From Zygnema cylindricum (Eukaryota > Streptophyta > Zygnematophyceae > Zygnematales > Zygnemataceae), in NCBI GenBank assembly GCA_037447655.1, contig JBBHKE010001545.1, forward strand, positions 75,060 through 139,059: 64,000 nt of DNA, given 5' to 3'. Made by a program: the position numbers and the translations under genes. The notes below the pieces were generated by a model. The model worked only from the letters and a program-made list of their open reading frames with translations, did no database searches and had not been told where the DNA came from. Below are positions 1 to 12,800 of the stretch, one piece after another (the first letter of the stretch is position 1; each line of letters opens with the position of its first letter).

Positions 1-2815
1 TGCCTAAATAGATTTTGAGCTGCAAACGCTGGAAATGTTGCATTTAGGGGCATAATATGGAGTAGATTGATATAGAGGAGATTTTGTTATCTACGTTTTA
101 CTCATGGAAGCTTATGATGACGAATAGGAAGAGATTTCCATCATTTCAACAGGCTATAGCCCATTCAAATGGTTATTTTATATTGTAGGGGCCGGCTTGA
201 GGACTAGTGATCTGTGCAGGGGGTTGTATGACGCCATGGCTATGTAATGTTAAAATCATTTGGCAGGACCTGGTGAATAAAACAGTATTCACCTGCCTCT
301 CTGACTACAAGTTTAGTTGAATTCTGCCATTTGCATACTTTTCCATTTACCAACTAGTTATTAGTTGTGTTGGCATGTTCATATGCAATACCAGCCTGGT
401 TGTTCTATTTTGAGTGAGACTTATGAGCCAGTTAGAATATGATTCTGTCCTTGTGATCTACTTTTCATGGTGGTTTTACGAGGAGCAAGTACGGATTTAG
501 TTACTGTGCAGTGCTGATCATCTTTGTCCTTTCAACATCTACTCATGTTTATCGCTTCTTGAGGTACAGCTCACTATTGAACTTGACATGATTGAAAACT
601 AAAGCCTCCGGCTATTGCTTTCATTTCAGAATTAAATACTGTGTTGTGTCTGGAATTTTCCATGTATTTATGTCCGTTGTCAAATTGTCATGCGACATTA
701 CGTTTTGTCTGATCTGTGCCTTCCTTAGGAAGCTTTTCCCATTGCCACTTTTATGTTAGAAGTGTTATGGACATTGATGAGCGTATGCTTACTTTCCAGG
801 GCATAACATCGTGTTAACATGTCATAATTGTCGAGTTCGTTGTTAACATTGAAACTATACTGCCCAGCGTTATTCAAGTGAGAAACACTAATTCGGTCGC
901 GGCTGTTTTGGTCAAAAATCATAAAATAGTTTTAACAACACTATTGAAGCACGTGGACTACAATCTGCCAAGTCCCCTTGCACTAAATTAGTATTATTAA
1001 TTCTAATTTCGCATTAACACTAATAAACCCTTAACGTTAATAACGATGGGTGTGCACACGTTTCACGACTGCTGTTGTAAGGGAATTATTAGTGTTAGTG
1101 CGGATCAGGAGTCATTATCATTAATCTGGGTTTTGGTGGCATGGCCTACTAGTTTTAGATACAACGAATGTATTGTGGTAATGCTTATTGTATCCAACAA
1201 ATGCCATCCATTGCACCGTTATGCCTACTCTTAACATTTTTCAGTGTACACATGATACATTGAAAAGTTTCTTATGGGGGATTCAGTTTACCGGTGCCCG
1301 ATGTGATCCACTAATCACACATTGCCATTTTCTACAAAACATTTTGTGATTTTCTATTTTGGCCATGTTCGTTAGTGAGTCATGATGGGAGCAAATTCTT
1401 GAAATACAATACAAGGTCTCGGTTTCCCCTTTAATATGCATTACGCTTTACTCGAAAAATGATTCGAAAACCTGTTAGGTGAAAGCTATGAGTTTGCACC
1501 CTTGAAATTTGGACGAACGACTAAATTATCATAATGTCACTGTGATCAAAATGATTGGCTACCCACCCCAAGTTGTATTAGTGAAAGTATTGTACTTTAT
1601 ATTATTTCAATTTTCTACTACTTTGGGCATTATGTGTCACAAATTGTTTTCATCGCAGGCGACAATCCCAAAGCGGAATTTTGCCAAGACTGGTGTAGGA
1701 GGTGGTGCACCTACCCTCATATCGTGATATTTTTTGAGGCTAGATTCAGTACATTGTATAAAGTAAATTAGACAGACCATGGAAAAAAAAAACCAATATA
1801 ATACGGTTAGTGTTGTGACCTTAATCAATTTGAAAATAGTACAGCGATATTGTAAAGTATGTCTATCTTATAAGTCTTGGTCCTAGCAGGATTGAATAAC
1901 TAGATACATAATGTAAGTTAAATACAACAATACGAGATACAAATTGTCGAAGTAAAACGGAGCAAAGTACGCCGCTCATCACTATTAGAGTATTAGTGTT
2001 AGTAGATTTTTTGTGTTAACAGCTTATAGAGATCGGCAGCATACTTTGAAGAAATGTATTTTTCTTGTTCAAGAAACTGACTTCGATATACATCAGTAGG
2101 TTTTAGTGTTTACTCACCGTAGTCCGTTACGCAAATAATACAAAAGTTATCGACACATACGTCCCAGCACCATATGTTTCTGACAAATTAATGTAGATGC
2201 CTAAATGAAATACGACAACTGCCGTTGCAGTACCTTTTGTTTTATCCACTTGTACCTCCACGCACCTTTTCAATCACTTTTGGGCGTTTAGGCCTCAAAC
2301 GGTTGTCGCACGCTTGTCCGTTGTCAGCTTTCGGAGATTGAACTCATCATTTAATGCACAGTGGTATACAGTACTGTACTGTACCGTAATGCCGTACATC
2401 GACTCCTTCACTACGAGTGGTCGACAGCTTTCACTTCCGTCAAAGTTACTACAGTACTGTACCGTACTGCTCGCGTATTCATATTCGAACACGCGTATTC
2501 CACATCAAACACGCGTGTTTAACATCTAATACGACGCTGTAGGAATATGTTTGAGCATGGAAACAATACCACAGCACTGTGCCTCCGGATATGTTAGTCG
2601 AAGACACGTCGTTCCTCAGTACTTTTCTATCTTGATGCTTGCTCTCATGTATCCTGGCTCCATTGCCCTGGGAACTTCTTATGATGGAGCTTCTTATTTT
2701 GAGCTACAAACAGACCATTAACTGCTAGATGACACTCGGTACTGTTGAATTGCAATTTTTTTCTTAGTCCCTTGTTTAGCATAGATTCACCTTCCTGTTA
2801 AGCTCAGATTTCACC
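1..2815. other. Intergenic region upstream of the SCD2-like gene
   Basis: No convincing coding sequence is visible; the open frames here are short and lack recognisable motifs. It contains one probable small inverted-repeat element (about 860-1052) and, around 2355-2520, short runs of GTACTGTAC-type and ACACGCGT-type motifs. The last hundred bases before the start codon at 2816 are presumably promoter and 5' leader of the SCD2-like gene, but I see no clear TATA box. Confidence 0.5.
860..1052 (-). mobile_element. MITE-like element of the TA/CACC family (degenerate copy)
   Basis: Read on the minus strand, this stretch matches the internal part of the better preserved copies at 39611-39809 and 48230-48427. 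They share the segments with ACACTAATTCGG, CACGTGGAC and GCACTAAATTAG in the same order, and the element closes with a CACCCATCG-like end. The termini are diverged and no clean TA duplication is seen on both sides, so the limits are approximate. Confidence 0.5.
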
Positions 2816-5800
2816 ATGAGTTGGAAGGGATCTACTGGGGCGGGAAGTCAAGGGTATGGAAGTGTAAGTAGCAGAACGGGAGGAGGAGCAGGAGGAAGGG
2901 GAGGCAGAGGACCAAATGCTGCTGCTTTAAAAGCCCAGCAGAGGCTCAGAGATATGATGATTGGTTCAGAAGTTGATGATGAAGATGATTACCAGCCTCC
3001 GGTGAGTAATCTCGTCCAGATTTCTCCTTAGAAGGAGTAGGAATAAGGGAGCCAATGTATTCCCAATGGGCAACGGGATTCATATGGATTGTGTTACATT
3101 GCACTTACTTTTTAATTCAGTCGCAGAGCCAGAGGTTGTTAAATTCACTTGGATTGAATCGTGTATTTCCACATAATAAGTTTTCTTTGTGTTGTTGCAC
3201 AAAGAGATTTGCAAGCAATATTCACATGCCTGAATGAATTCTAAGTCTGTTTCAGAACACCAGAAATCAGACGTAATCATTGTATGTATTCAAGTGCACA
3301 GATCTTCTCGTGGTCACGGCATCTGAATGAGTTTTATCATAAATGTGGCATTTTGTGTGTCCTGTTTTACCACAATAAGTTGTAACAAGTTTATTCTACA
3401 GATACGGAAAATATTGGAGCATGAAGTCCATTACGTGAAGTTTGTGTGTGTGCTGATCAACTTCCACAATTAAGCGGTGCTTTTTTTGTTAATACTGAAT
3501 TAATCTGCAAAGTATGACCTTGGGCACAATAGTTTTTTGGATGGTAAAAAGTTTTATTGAGCTCAATGTAGGCCAGAAATTGCAACCGTGGGGTCAAAGA
3601 CTGGCTCTAAACGTTTATACGAACGTTTTTTCTTTTTCCCGAATTTTAAGGTTAATCGCATTCTTTTGCAAGGGGTCAGGGAAAATTGGTCTTGCACCTC
3701 TGGGAATTTTATCTTCATAAATAAGAGAAATTAGAAGTTAGTTGGGCACTTTTGGAAGCAAACAATGGATTTGCCGGCTTGAGAAATCTACTTCTGCTTT
3801 GTGGAGGATATCAAGGTCTGTAGTTGACATTATGATCTAGAAACCAGTGTGGTAAGGAGAAAGTTTGATGCAATTTTTCCATCTTTATTTCATTAATTTT
3901 GACAAATACTTTTAAGCGATTTTTAGTTGCTAAATTGTACTCAGGTGCACGAAATAGGTGTTCAATTCAAACTTTTCATCGATTTTTCAGGGCTGCTGTT
4001 GCTTACCACTCTTTAAACTGTACAAAGCCTGGAATCGTGAGGGTTGATAAGCTGGATATGCGAAAGTCATTTGAAGTCAAACAGCAGGCGTAAAATCAGC
4101 ATGGTTAAAGATCTTACGAATCACTTTATTCTCAGGCCCCATGAGGTTATTTATGAACTTTTGTTAATGTGCACTTTTGACACGGAGGACAAAGTAAAAG
4201 GAGACAATTCTCTTTAAAAACTCAGGCTTTTCTTGGGCTTAATGCTCAAGGAGTCATGTTCAGGTTTTTAGGTTTATGTGAACTAAACGGTGATTGCTAA
4301 AGCGTTCCATTTCATCGCTGATTTTACAGTGGAGGAAGCATGTTTATTGGACAGGTAAGAAGTCAACCTCGCGGTGGTCCTCCGCCACAGACTAATTATC
4401 CTCCCCGTAGAGGATTTGGAACGCCGAGTTCAGTGGTACCAAGGGCTTTGTCACCCGACCCGGTCGGTTCTCCTTCTTATGCTTACCCCTCTGAAGTCCC
4501 ACGTTCCACCAATAGTCGGCGATATGGGTGACTACTTAATTCTCTCAGCTTCACCATTGCTGACATTTTGTCTTATCATTGCTATTTTTCTTTTACCAGG
4601 AAAGGTAGCTGTCCTCTTCTTGTTGAAACATAGGTTTAACAGGTAGTCATTTGAGATTCCTGTCTATTGCGGTGAACCTGTAATATCTTTGCTGTGTTCT
4701 TGTGTCTAGAGTATGTAAGATTTTATGGTTCTGAAGCTAAATATCCAGCAGGGATTTTGTCAATATTTATTCGCATAAATTCGTAGAGAAATCTTTAGTA
4801 TTCTTATGATCAATTCCTCATTCTTATGATCAATTCCTCATAAATTGTGTTTCACTTCATGTTTTTTTTTTTATTCCATTTCCAAATCTCGATGGTACTT
4901 AGTAAGTTTTTGTGTTTACCTATCAGGCCTAGAATTCACTCCCTCGATATTTTAATGAACACTCTTATAACTTCCAGTTGACGTTGATAAGACTTTTTTG
5001 GTGACATTTCTCATGTGATTAAAGAGCTGAACCGGATTCAGCGGCTGCAAGGGAAATCGATCAGCTTCGCCGTGAAGCAACCAAACTTCGAGATGATGTA
5101 AGCTTTTCAAAATTCCGAGAAGTATCTCATAAATCAAAAGTGATTCATAGCAAAGAAGAGTGTTTATAGATGAGATGCCTAAACAATAAGCTGTCAACAG
5201 AAGATGATTAACGGTAAGCGAGTGAGATCACAAAACACAGGTTTCTGTGCTAAATAGGCAGATGTAAATTGGTCTGTAGAAACATATAGGACACCATGAA
5301 CTATGGTAGCAGTGAGCTGAGTAAGTTGCAGGTAAGAGGAAAAGGTTCTTGTATAAGTTAGATTGAGTGGATATTTTTGGGCTGTCATTATGAGGAGAGT
5401 GTCTATCTTGTTCCTTTTTCTTCTGCGTATGTATTCTGAACTATTGACATTGCAATTTGTGGCTTACTTACTTTGAGAATCCCCATCTTGCATTATTGAC
5501 GGAAATATTATTGAATTACAAATTTCTGTGTTTTGGCGATATCCTTCACATGCGACCGGATAAAATTACGAAGGAAATCTCAATCAGCTCGTTTCAATTT
5601 GAAACCATTCGAGGATCTTATGTTTGCATTTTCGCCAATCTGTTGTTTTCCACTTGAAGCATTTTCTAATTGATAATCATAATGGTCCTACACTCCTTTT
5701 GTGGGCATGACATCTGTGGAGGGAGCAGATTGATGTGCTTACAGACGAAAACGATTTTCTTTTAGACAAGGTAAGCGTGAATCTCTTGACATTTTGCCGG

Positions 5801-6419
5801 TTTAGAAATGCTTTATCTTTTTTCTGTATCATTGCCTTGTCAGGCAGGTTAGGAAACACCATTCTCTGGCATTCTTATTTTTTAATTTGCAAAACATTTA
5901 TAGTCAGTGCGTTTTGGGCACAACATGCTTCTCAGAGACGATTAAGTTTTTTTGGAATCGTAGAAGGCATCTGTAGTGTTCCCATGATGTTTTTTTTTTT
6001 TTTTTTTTTTGTGGGGTTTTTCAATTGTCAGGCAATTTTTGCACATTGTGAATCTTGACTGTCAGAGCACCGTTCACTCTGTATATCCACTGTAATTGTA
6101 CTTTTTAAATGTTATTATTTCATTTGTTCGTTTGGCGAAATGACGAAGGTTCGTCAAGAAAAACAAGAGATAATGTGGATCTCACATTATGTGACAAACA
6201 TTACATAAGTTCTGTTGATTTGCATTGGAATCGTGCAAAATATCTCCTCAACAGAATTCAGACTAAGTATGGTGCCTGGTACGATGATATTATTCTTTTG
6301 TCTGACACTGGGAATGTACATCCGTCTTTGACATTTTCTATGTTAAGATGCCTTGATGATTTTCACGCACTCCCTCTCGCTCACTCTACTATTGCTCTCA
6401 TCCTACTCTTATTATTCCT

Positions 6420-6470
<51 letters not shown>

Positions 6471-6833
6471 CTCCCCCTCCCCTCACTCTCACCCTCTCGC
6501 AGTCTCCCTCTTTCACTCTCTCTACCCCTCACATTTCTTTGTTTTCTTTCCCCCTTTTTGCTCAAGAATTTTGTTTCAGTCCGTTCTGATCTGAGCTTGA
6601 CCTGTCAACTTTGTATGTGAATAATAAATAAATAATATATATGTATATATATAAAATTATGTGTTTTGTGGCTCACTATTTTTTGTGGAATTGGATTAAT
6701 CTTTGCAGCTTAAAGGAGCAGAAGATGAATTGAAGGAATCAAAATTACGTATTCATGAGCTGGAAAAACAGGTGGGAGAAAAACAGTGGATGTTTTTTTT
6801 TAGAAATTATACATTGTGGTCATAATAGTGTCA

Positions 6834-6896
<63 letters not shown>

Positions 6897-9800
6897 TCTC
6901 TCTCTCTCTCCCTCCCTCTCTCTCTCCCTCCCTCCCTCCCTCCCTCCCTCCCTCCCTCCCNNNNNNNNNNNNNNNNNNNNNNNNNNNNNNNNNNNNNNNN
7001 NNNNNNNNNNNNNNNNNNNNNNNNNNNNNNNNNNNNNNNNNNNNNNNNNNNNNNNNNNNNNNNNNNNNNNNNNNNNNNNNNNNNNNNNNNNNNNNNNNNN
7101 NNNNNNNNNNNNNNNNNNNNNNNNNNNNNNNNNNNNNNNNNNNNNNNNNNNNNNNNNNNNNNNNNNNNNNNNNNNNNNNNNNNNNNNNNNNNNNNNNNNN
7201 NNNNNNNNNNNNNNNNNNNNNNNNNNNNNNNNNNNNNNNNNNNNNNNNNNNNNNNNNNNNNNNNNNNNNNNNNNNNNNNNNNNNNNNNNNNNNNNNNNNN
7301 NNNNNNNNNNNNNNNNNNNNNNNNNNNNNNNNNNNNNNNNNNNNNNNNNNNNNNNNNNNNNNNNNNNNNNNNNNNNNNNNNNNNNNNNNNNNNNNNNNNN
7401 NNNNNNNNNNNNNNNNNNNNNNNNNNNNNNNNNNNNNNNNNNNNNCATCTCCAATGAAGAGGTATCGGCTACTTATCGGCGATAAGACCGATAGCGATAT
7501 ATTGTACCAATATATCGATTATCGGGTCCCCGAAAAATGGCCCATATCGGTTATCGGAAAATCCTTACCGATACACAACACTAGTAATTACATATTTTGG
7601 AGAAGTAACCTCTACCCTCACGTACTCTTAATATGTTTTCCTCTTTACTCTTTTTTTTTTAAAGCAATGCCGCATTTAGAACCGATCTAGTCCTTTCCAT
7701 TAGGAAACTAGATGGAAGAACTGATTACTACTTGAACTCCTGGAAAAATTTCGAGTTCAAGAATTTTGGTTTCGTTATGTATCTTGTGTGATAGTTGGCT
7801 TATACGCAAAAATGGTTTTCTGTCGCAGTTCTTTCTGGTGAATAATTTGCCCTTTATCCACTGTCAGTGCACAGTAACTACATAGACGGAGCCATTGTCT
7901 TTCAGAGAAAGTGAAGAGAAAATTATCTTCTAAACCATGTAGACCTTGCTATATAGCACTATAGATTTGGCTTCACGGTACAGCCATCTTGCATGTGAAC
8001 TATCTTATCCGAAATCAGACTTTAGCACAATGAACAGTTCCGAATTAAAAATAAAATATTGCTGTGTTTGAAAGATAAAATAAAAAAGTACATACTTCTG
8101 AAAGTACAAACTTTTGGTTTCTTGTAGTTCACCGTTGTGCATGACTGTAATTTCGAACAGGAATGCTGTGGATCTGTGCATCCTGCAATGGCAGCTGACT
8201 TACATGAATTTAATTTTTTCTGTTATGTCTCAAGCATTGTGCAAAGCGAAAGTCCTCTCCATCTGTCATATTTTTGTCCATTCTCTTTGTTTCTGTTTTT
8301 CATGAAAAAAAAGGACCCAAGAGCCGGATTTGGCGTGAAGGGCCTGATAACACTTTAATATCTGTGATCTGTGAAGCTGACTTGGTACTTAAAATTGTAC
8401 TAATTTTACGTATTATGAACTAAAATTATTTTTCGATTGAAAGTTATCGGTATGACATTGAAAGAAAAAGCATTGACGTGTGTACTTTCTTAAGGCACTG
8501 AGTTTATGCATGTATGACATTTAAGCCAAATCTCGTGACTTGAAGCCAACTCCTATACTAAGGCATACTTTGGATGGGAGTCTAATAGGTAGTAAGCTGA
8601 ATTTTCTGAAACAAAAATGACTGTCAGGTGTTTCACTCACAAATCCCATCATTGCCTCGGCAAATCCATACATTTTCAGTCGAAATCCGACGAAAACCCT
8701 CAAACTCGAATAGGCTTACTTACTGTAACACTTTAATTTCCAAAATATGATGTCCTGGTAAGGGCACGCAACTCTCTAATTGTTTCTGTAAATAAGACGT
8801 GCAACTCCCGAACAAGTTCAAATTGTTCGTAACCTCTTCATTATACAATCTTCATCTCAATTGACGTCACATTTTTTTTCTGGATATGCAGCTTGCTCTT
8901 CGGGCTCAGAAGGATCAAAATAGGGACGTCAATCAGGTTGAACTTAACGCACTTAAGTTGGAGGCAGAGGTGAGATAGTGAATTCACTTTTCTTTGTTTT
9001 TCTGGTTGAATTGGTTTTAATTGAAACCGTAGCTTCACCATGTTCATCTTTGTTTAATTTCAATTTCCATGCTTGTCACGTCAACCGCGCTAATCTGAGG
9101 AGTTTCAGTTTTTTGTATCCAAAAGTTGGGAAAATGTTATTGGTCAATAGTGAAGCACAGACTAGTTTCTTGTCTGTACGTCCTTAAACGCCCCTGTCTT
9201 GGTCAAATATAGCGTACATTTTTATGCTCTACAATTTGTAAATTATGTTTGTAAGGCCGGTCCCAGCATGGCTATTTATACCCTTGCTAGTGGGATTTTA
9301 AGCGGACAGGCTGCAAAAGAGGAGGCCTTGAATGCTACAGAATTGGCGAGGCAAGCGGAATCTCAAGTTCGGGAATTTCGACAAATGACTTCCCGTTTAC
9401 TCTTAACTCCAGAAGAAAAGGCGAGCCTTTCATTGGGTTACCTTTTTCGATATTCTGTGGTGTAACGGTCTCATTAGAGCCCTTTTGTGCCACACAGTTT
9501 TTAGTACACCATCCTCCGTAATTAATGTAAATTGACTAACAGTATGAACTGCGATCATCGCATGATTTTGAGGGTCGGTAATCACTGGTATTCCCCCTAA
9601 TATATGTGTGGGCCTCTAAAACCAGTGGCGAGTATTATTGTCTTTTGTTTTTGTCCTCACTATTTGCAATGGACTTGTCATTGAAGTATATTTACTTTGG
9701 AATTTGTGTGCACTGCTTTGACTTCATCCTTTATACTGTGAGTTGTGTTAGCGTCACCATTGGTAATCGGCACTACGTTAGTACCATCCTCTTTGATTGG

Positions 9801-12800
9801 GGGAATTCCACGCTAACTCGTAAAACATTAGCCAATCTACTTTCAAAAAAAAAAAAAAAAACCGATAAATTATACTTGCGTATATAATTAGGGGGGACTA
9901 CACCAATGGTGGTAAAGCTGTATTATTTGGGCAAGTTAAGGGACTAGAGTGGAGAAGGATTCCAGCATTTGATACTTTTATGGGGCTAGAATTTATATAT
10001 TATATAATTTAACAAGATGATGTATAGGATTTATTATAGCTTTGGTGATATACTTGAATGCTAACAGCCATTTGGTATTTTTTTTTAAATGCAGCAAGAA
10101 GTTGCGCTGAAGCGATGCTGGCTCGCACGCTATTGGCTGTTGGCAAGACACCATGGTACACCTACCATTTTCCCATTTTCCCATTTTCCCATTTTCCCAT
10201 TTTCCCATTTTCCCCATTTCCCACTTTCCCATTTCCCTTTTTCCATTTTTTCCATTTTCCCATTTTCCCACTTCCCCACTTTCCCATTGTCCCATTTCCT
10301 TTTCTGATTTTCCCGGATTCCTGTTTTCCTATTTTTTCATTTTCACAAACCCCCTTAATTATCTGTAGGTTTTTGTGAATTGATTGAGGTAATCTGTAGC
10401 TTTTTCTGCATCGTTTGAGGTTTAGTAGTCTTCAAATGTAGGCTTATGTGAATCGTTTGTAGGTGTTTGTGATTCGTTTGAGGTTTAATTGTCTATAGTC
10501 TGTAGGTTTTCTTGAGCTGTCCGTAGGTTTTTGTGAATCATTTGTAGGTTTTTGTGAATCGTTTGAGGTTTAATTGTCTATTGTTTGCGCGTTTTTGTCC
10601 AGGTGTCCATGCTGAAGTGGCTGGTCCCCAGGCAGAGCTGTGGCATGGGCTGGCTCCAGTGCCCTTTGAGTATGTGATGGGAGAGGGACAGAAGGCAATT
10701 GAGGAGTCTCGTTGGGCCAATTATAATGCAGAAAGTGGTGCTTCAAAGGGTGCGTGCTGAAAATCTCGTATGAAATTTAAATTTGCCAAATTGCCCTCAA
10801 TAGATTTTGAATTTGACTTAGACCCATTGAAATTGTAAAAACGCCACATTCTCTTCGGTAAACCATTAGGTGCATTGTTTTTTATTATCATATCTAATAG
10901 TTGTTCATTGGTTACGCCGGGAACATTTTATGTGTGTTGTGTTGTAGTTTTTTCGAAATATATTACGGCTTTCAGGTACGAAAATACCATTGTTTGTCAA
11001 TGATGTATGGTGAAACTGAATTAGGATTCGCTGAAATGTCACAGAGGACAGATTTTTTGACACACGAGAATTGAAGGATATCAATTCTGATTTCAATGTG
11101 GAGAGTATGTTGCTAGTGGAAAAAGGACTTCGAGATCTCGCATCCCTCAAGGTATCCAGCTCTTAGTACTCTCTTTAAAATCTAAAACTAAAGTAGACTT
11201 GAAACTCAAAATTAAACCGGCTAGCTCTAAGTAGTTCTAGGATTTTCGTAAATAGCCTCAAACAGCCTTCAATCACCTTGATTTGCTTTTAAAACTGTAA
11301 AGACATAGCCCCAAGTAGCTTCAACAGCTTTGAAACATCTAAAACATTTCCAGTGAGGAAAATGACTTTTGCGAGTACCTGTACTACAACTGTAATTACA
11401 GCGAACCACATTATTTTTTAGCGGTGTAGTGTACCATACAGAATTTTTTTCAATCCCACAAGTTTCGGGACTAAAACCGTTTTAACTCGTTCATGGTAGG
11501 TGGTAAGTAGGACAAATATTAGTGGGATCGCAATATTGATATCTGTAATATTGCAAATATTGGCAAAATTATACGTCGGCTCGATATATTGGATATTCAG
11601 ACCGCTCAAAATAATCAGATATCCTCCTTGATACCCATATTTACTGCTTCAATTGGATCTAATGATTTTCCAGGTGGAAGAAGGAGTTTTGTTGGCTATG
11701 GCCCAACTGCGGAGGCCTCCAATGCTTCGTACTGGAGCCACTGGTAAGAGCAAGTCTGATTATATTGTTTATTTCTTAATAAACACCTTGTTACATATAG
11801 GCGTTTCACACCCATGGTTTTTGGTCACATCAATTGGAATAACTCCAAAATTTTACACTGGCCCGCGCTTACAGGTAGTGTGTATTTACTTAGTTTCATG
11901 TAAAAACGAGATTAAACATTTTGTGTGATCCGTGCATTATTACTCTGTAGTAATTTTAGTTTCCGCTTTTGTAAAAATGATACCATTGCTAAGCCGGAGA
12001 AGTACATTATTCATCGCTATAACAGTACAAGGATTATTAATTCTATCTGGAATTTGAATCAGTAATACTTTTTTACGGTTGGGTGATTTGCTAGCTTGTG
12101 GTTCACTACTTCGATTACTGTTATTAACACTATTTTTTGACTTTGGGTCAAAAAATGCAAGAATGAATGAGTGTTGTTTAACTCTAATAGTAGTGAATAG
12201 TGTACTAATCTTGGACAAATTTGATAATCAACAGTCTGAAAACTTTAACATCACAATAAATAATTTTTCAAGGTGTACTTTATCCTGCTATCCAATTAAG
12301 GGTAGCTTCAGGTTTTTTTTTCTGAAAGCTAAAATTGTTAACAGTTAATTACTGTGCTTGACATTTTTGCGAAGCACAGGGAACATAACCAATTCTTCTC
12401 TCCTGTCTTACAAAAGCACCAAAGTTATTCATTTTTAAAGGTTTCATATTCGAGATCTTTTTTAATTTCCTTCTTTATCAGAGCTACAAGTCAGAAAGTT
12501 TAATATGCATAAATTGTGGGTTACCCCTGACTTATTTTTTCGACCTTTTTTTGCGGCAGGTGGTGGTCCTGGAGAAGGTCCTCGTCTTCATGAGTCTGTA
12601 GGTAAATTCTATACAACCTAATCCTTATTTAGTGGGTAAACTGATACCTGTCGCTGAAGGTATTTCTCTAGTTGTTTTATGTTCAATCATTGGCTTAGAA
12701 TCAATGTCTGTAAACAATTTGCTTTCTTTTGCTCTTCATTAGGAAACATGTCATTTAACTTGAATTGTCGCACTTTTCTGCAGTTACTGAAAAGTTTGTG

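Noticed and set aside
6421-6468. ACCCTC repeat as an interstitial telomere
   Set aside because: The unit is not CCCTAAA, and it lies within an intron beside other CT-rich repeats.
6755-7690. 311-codon frame
   Set aside because: It is open only because it crosses the 485-base N block and the CT repeat.
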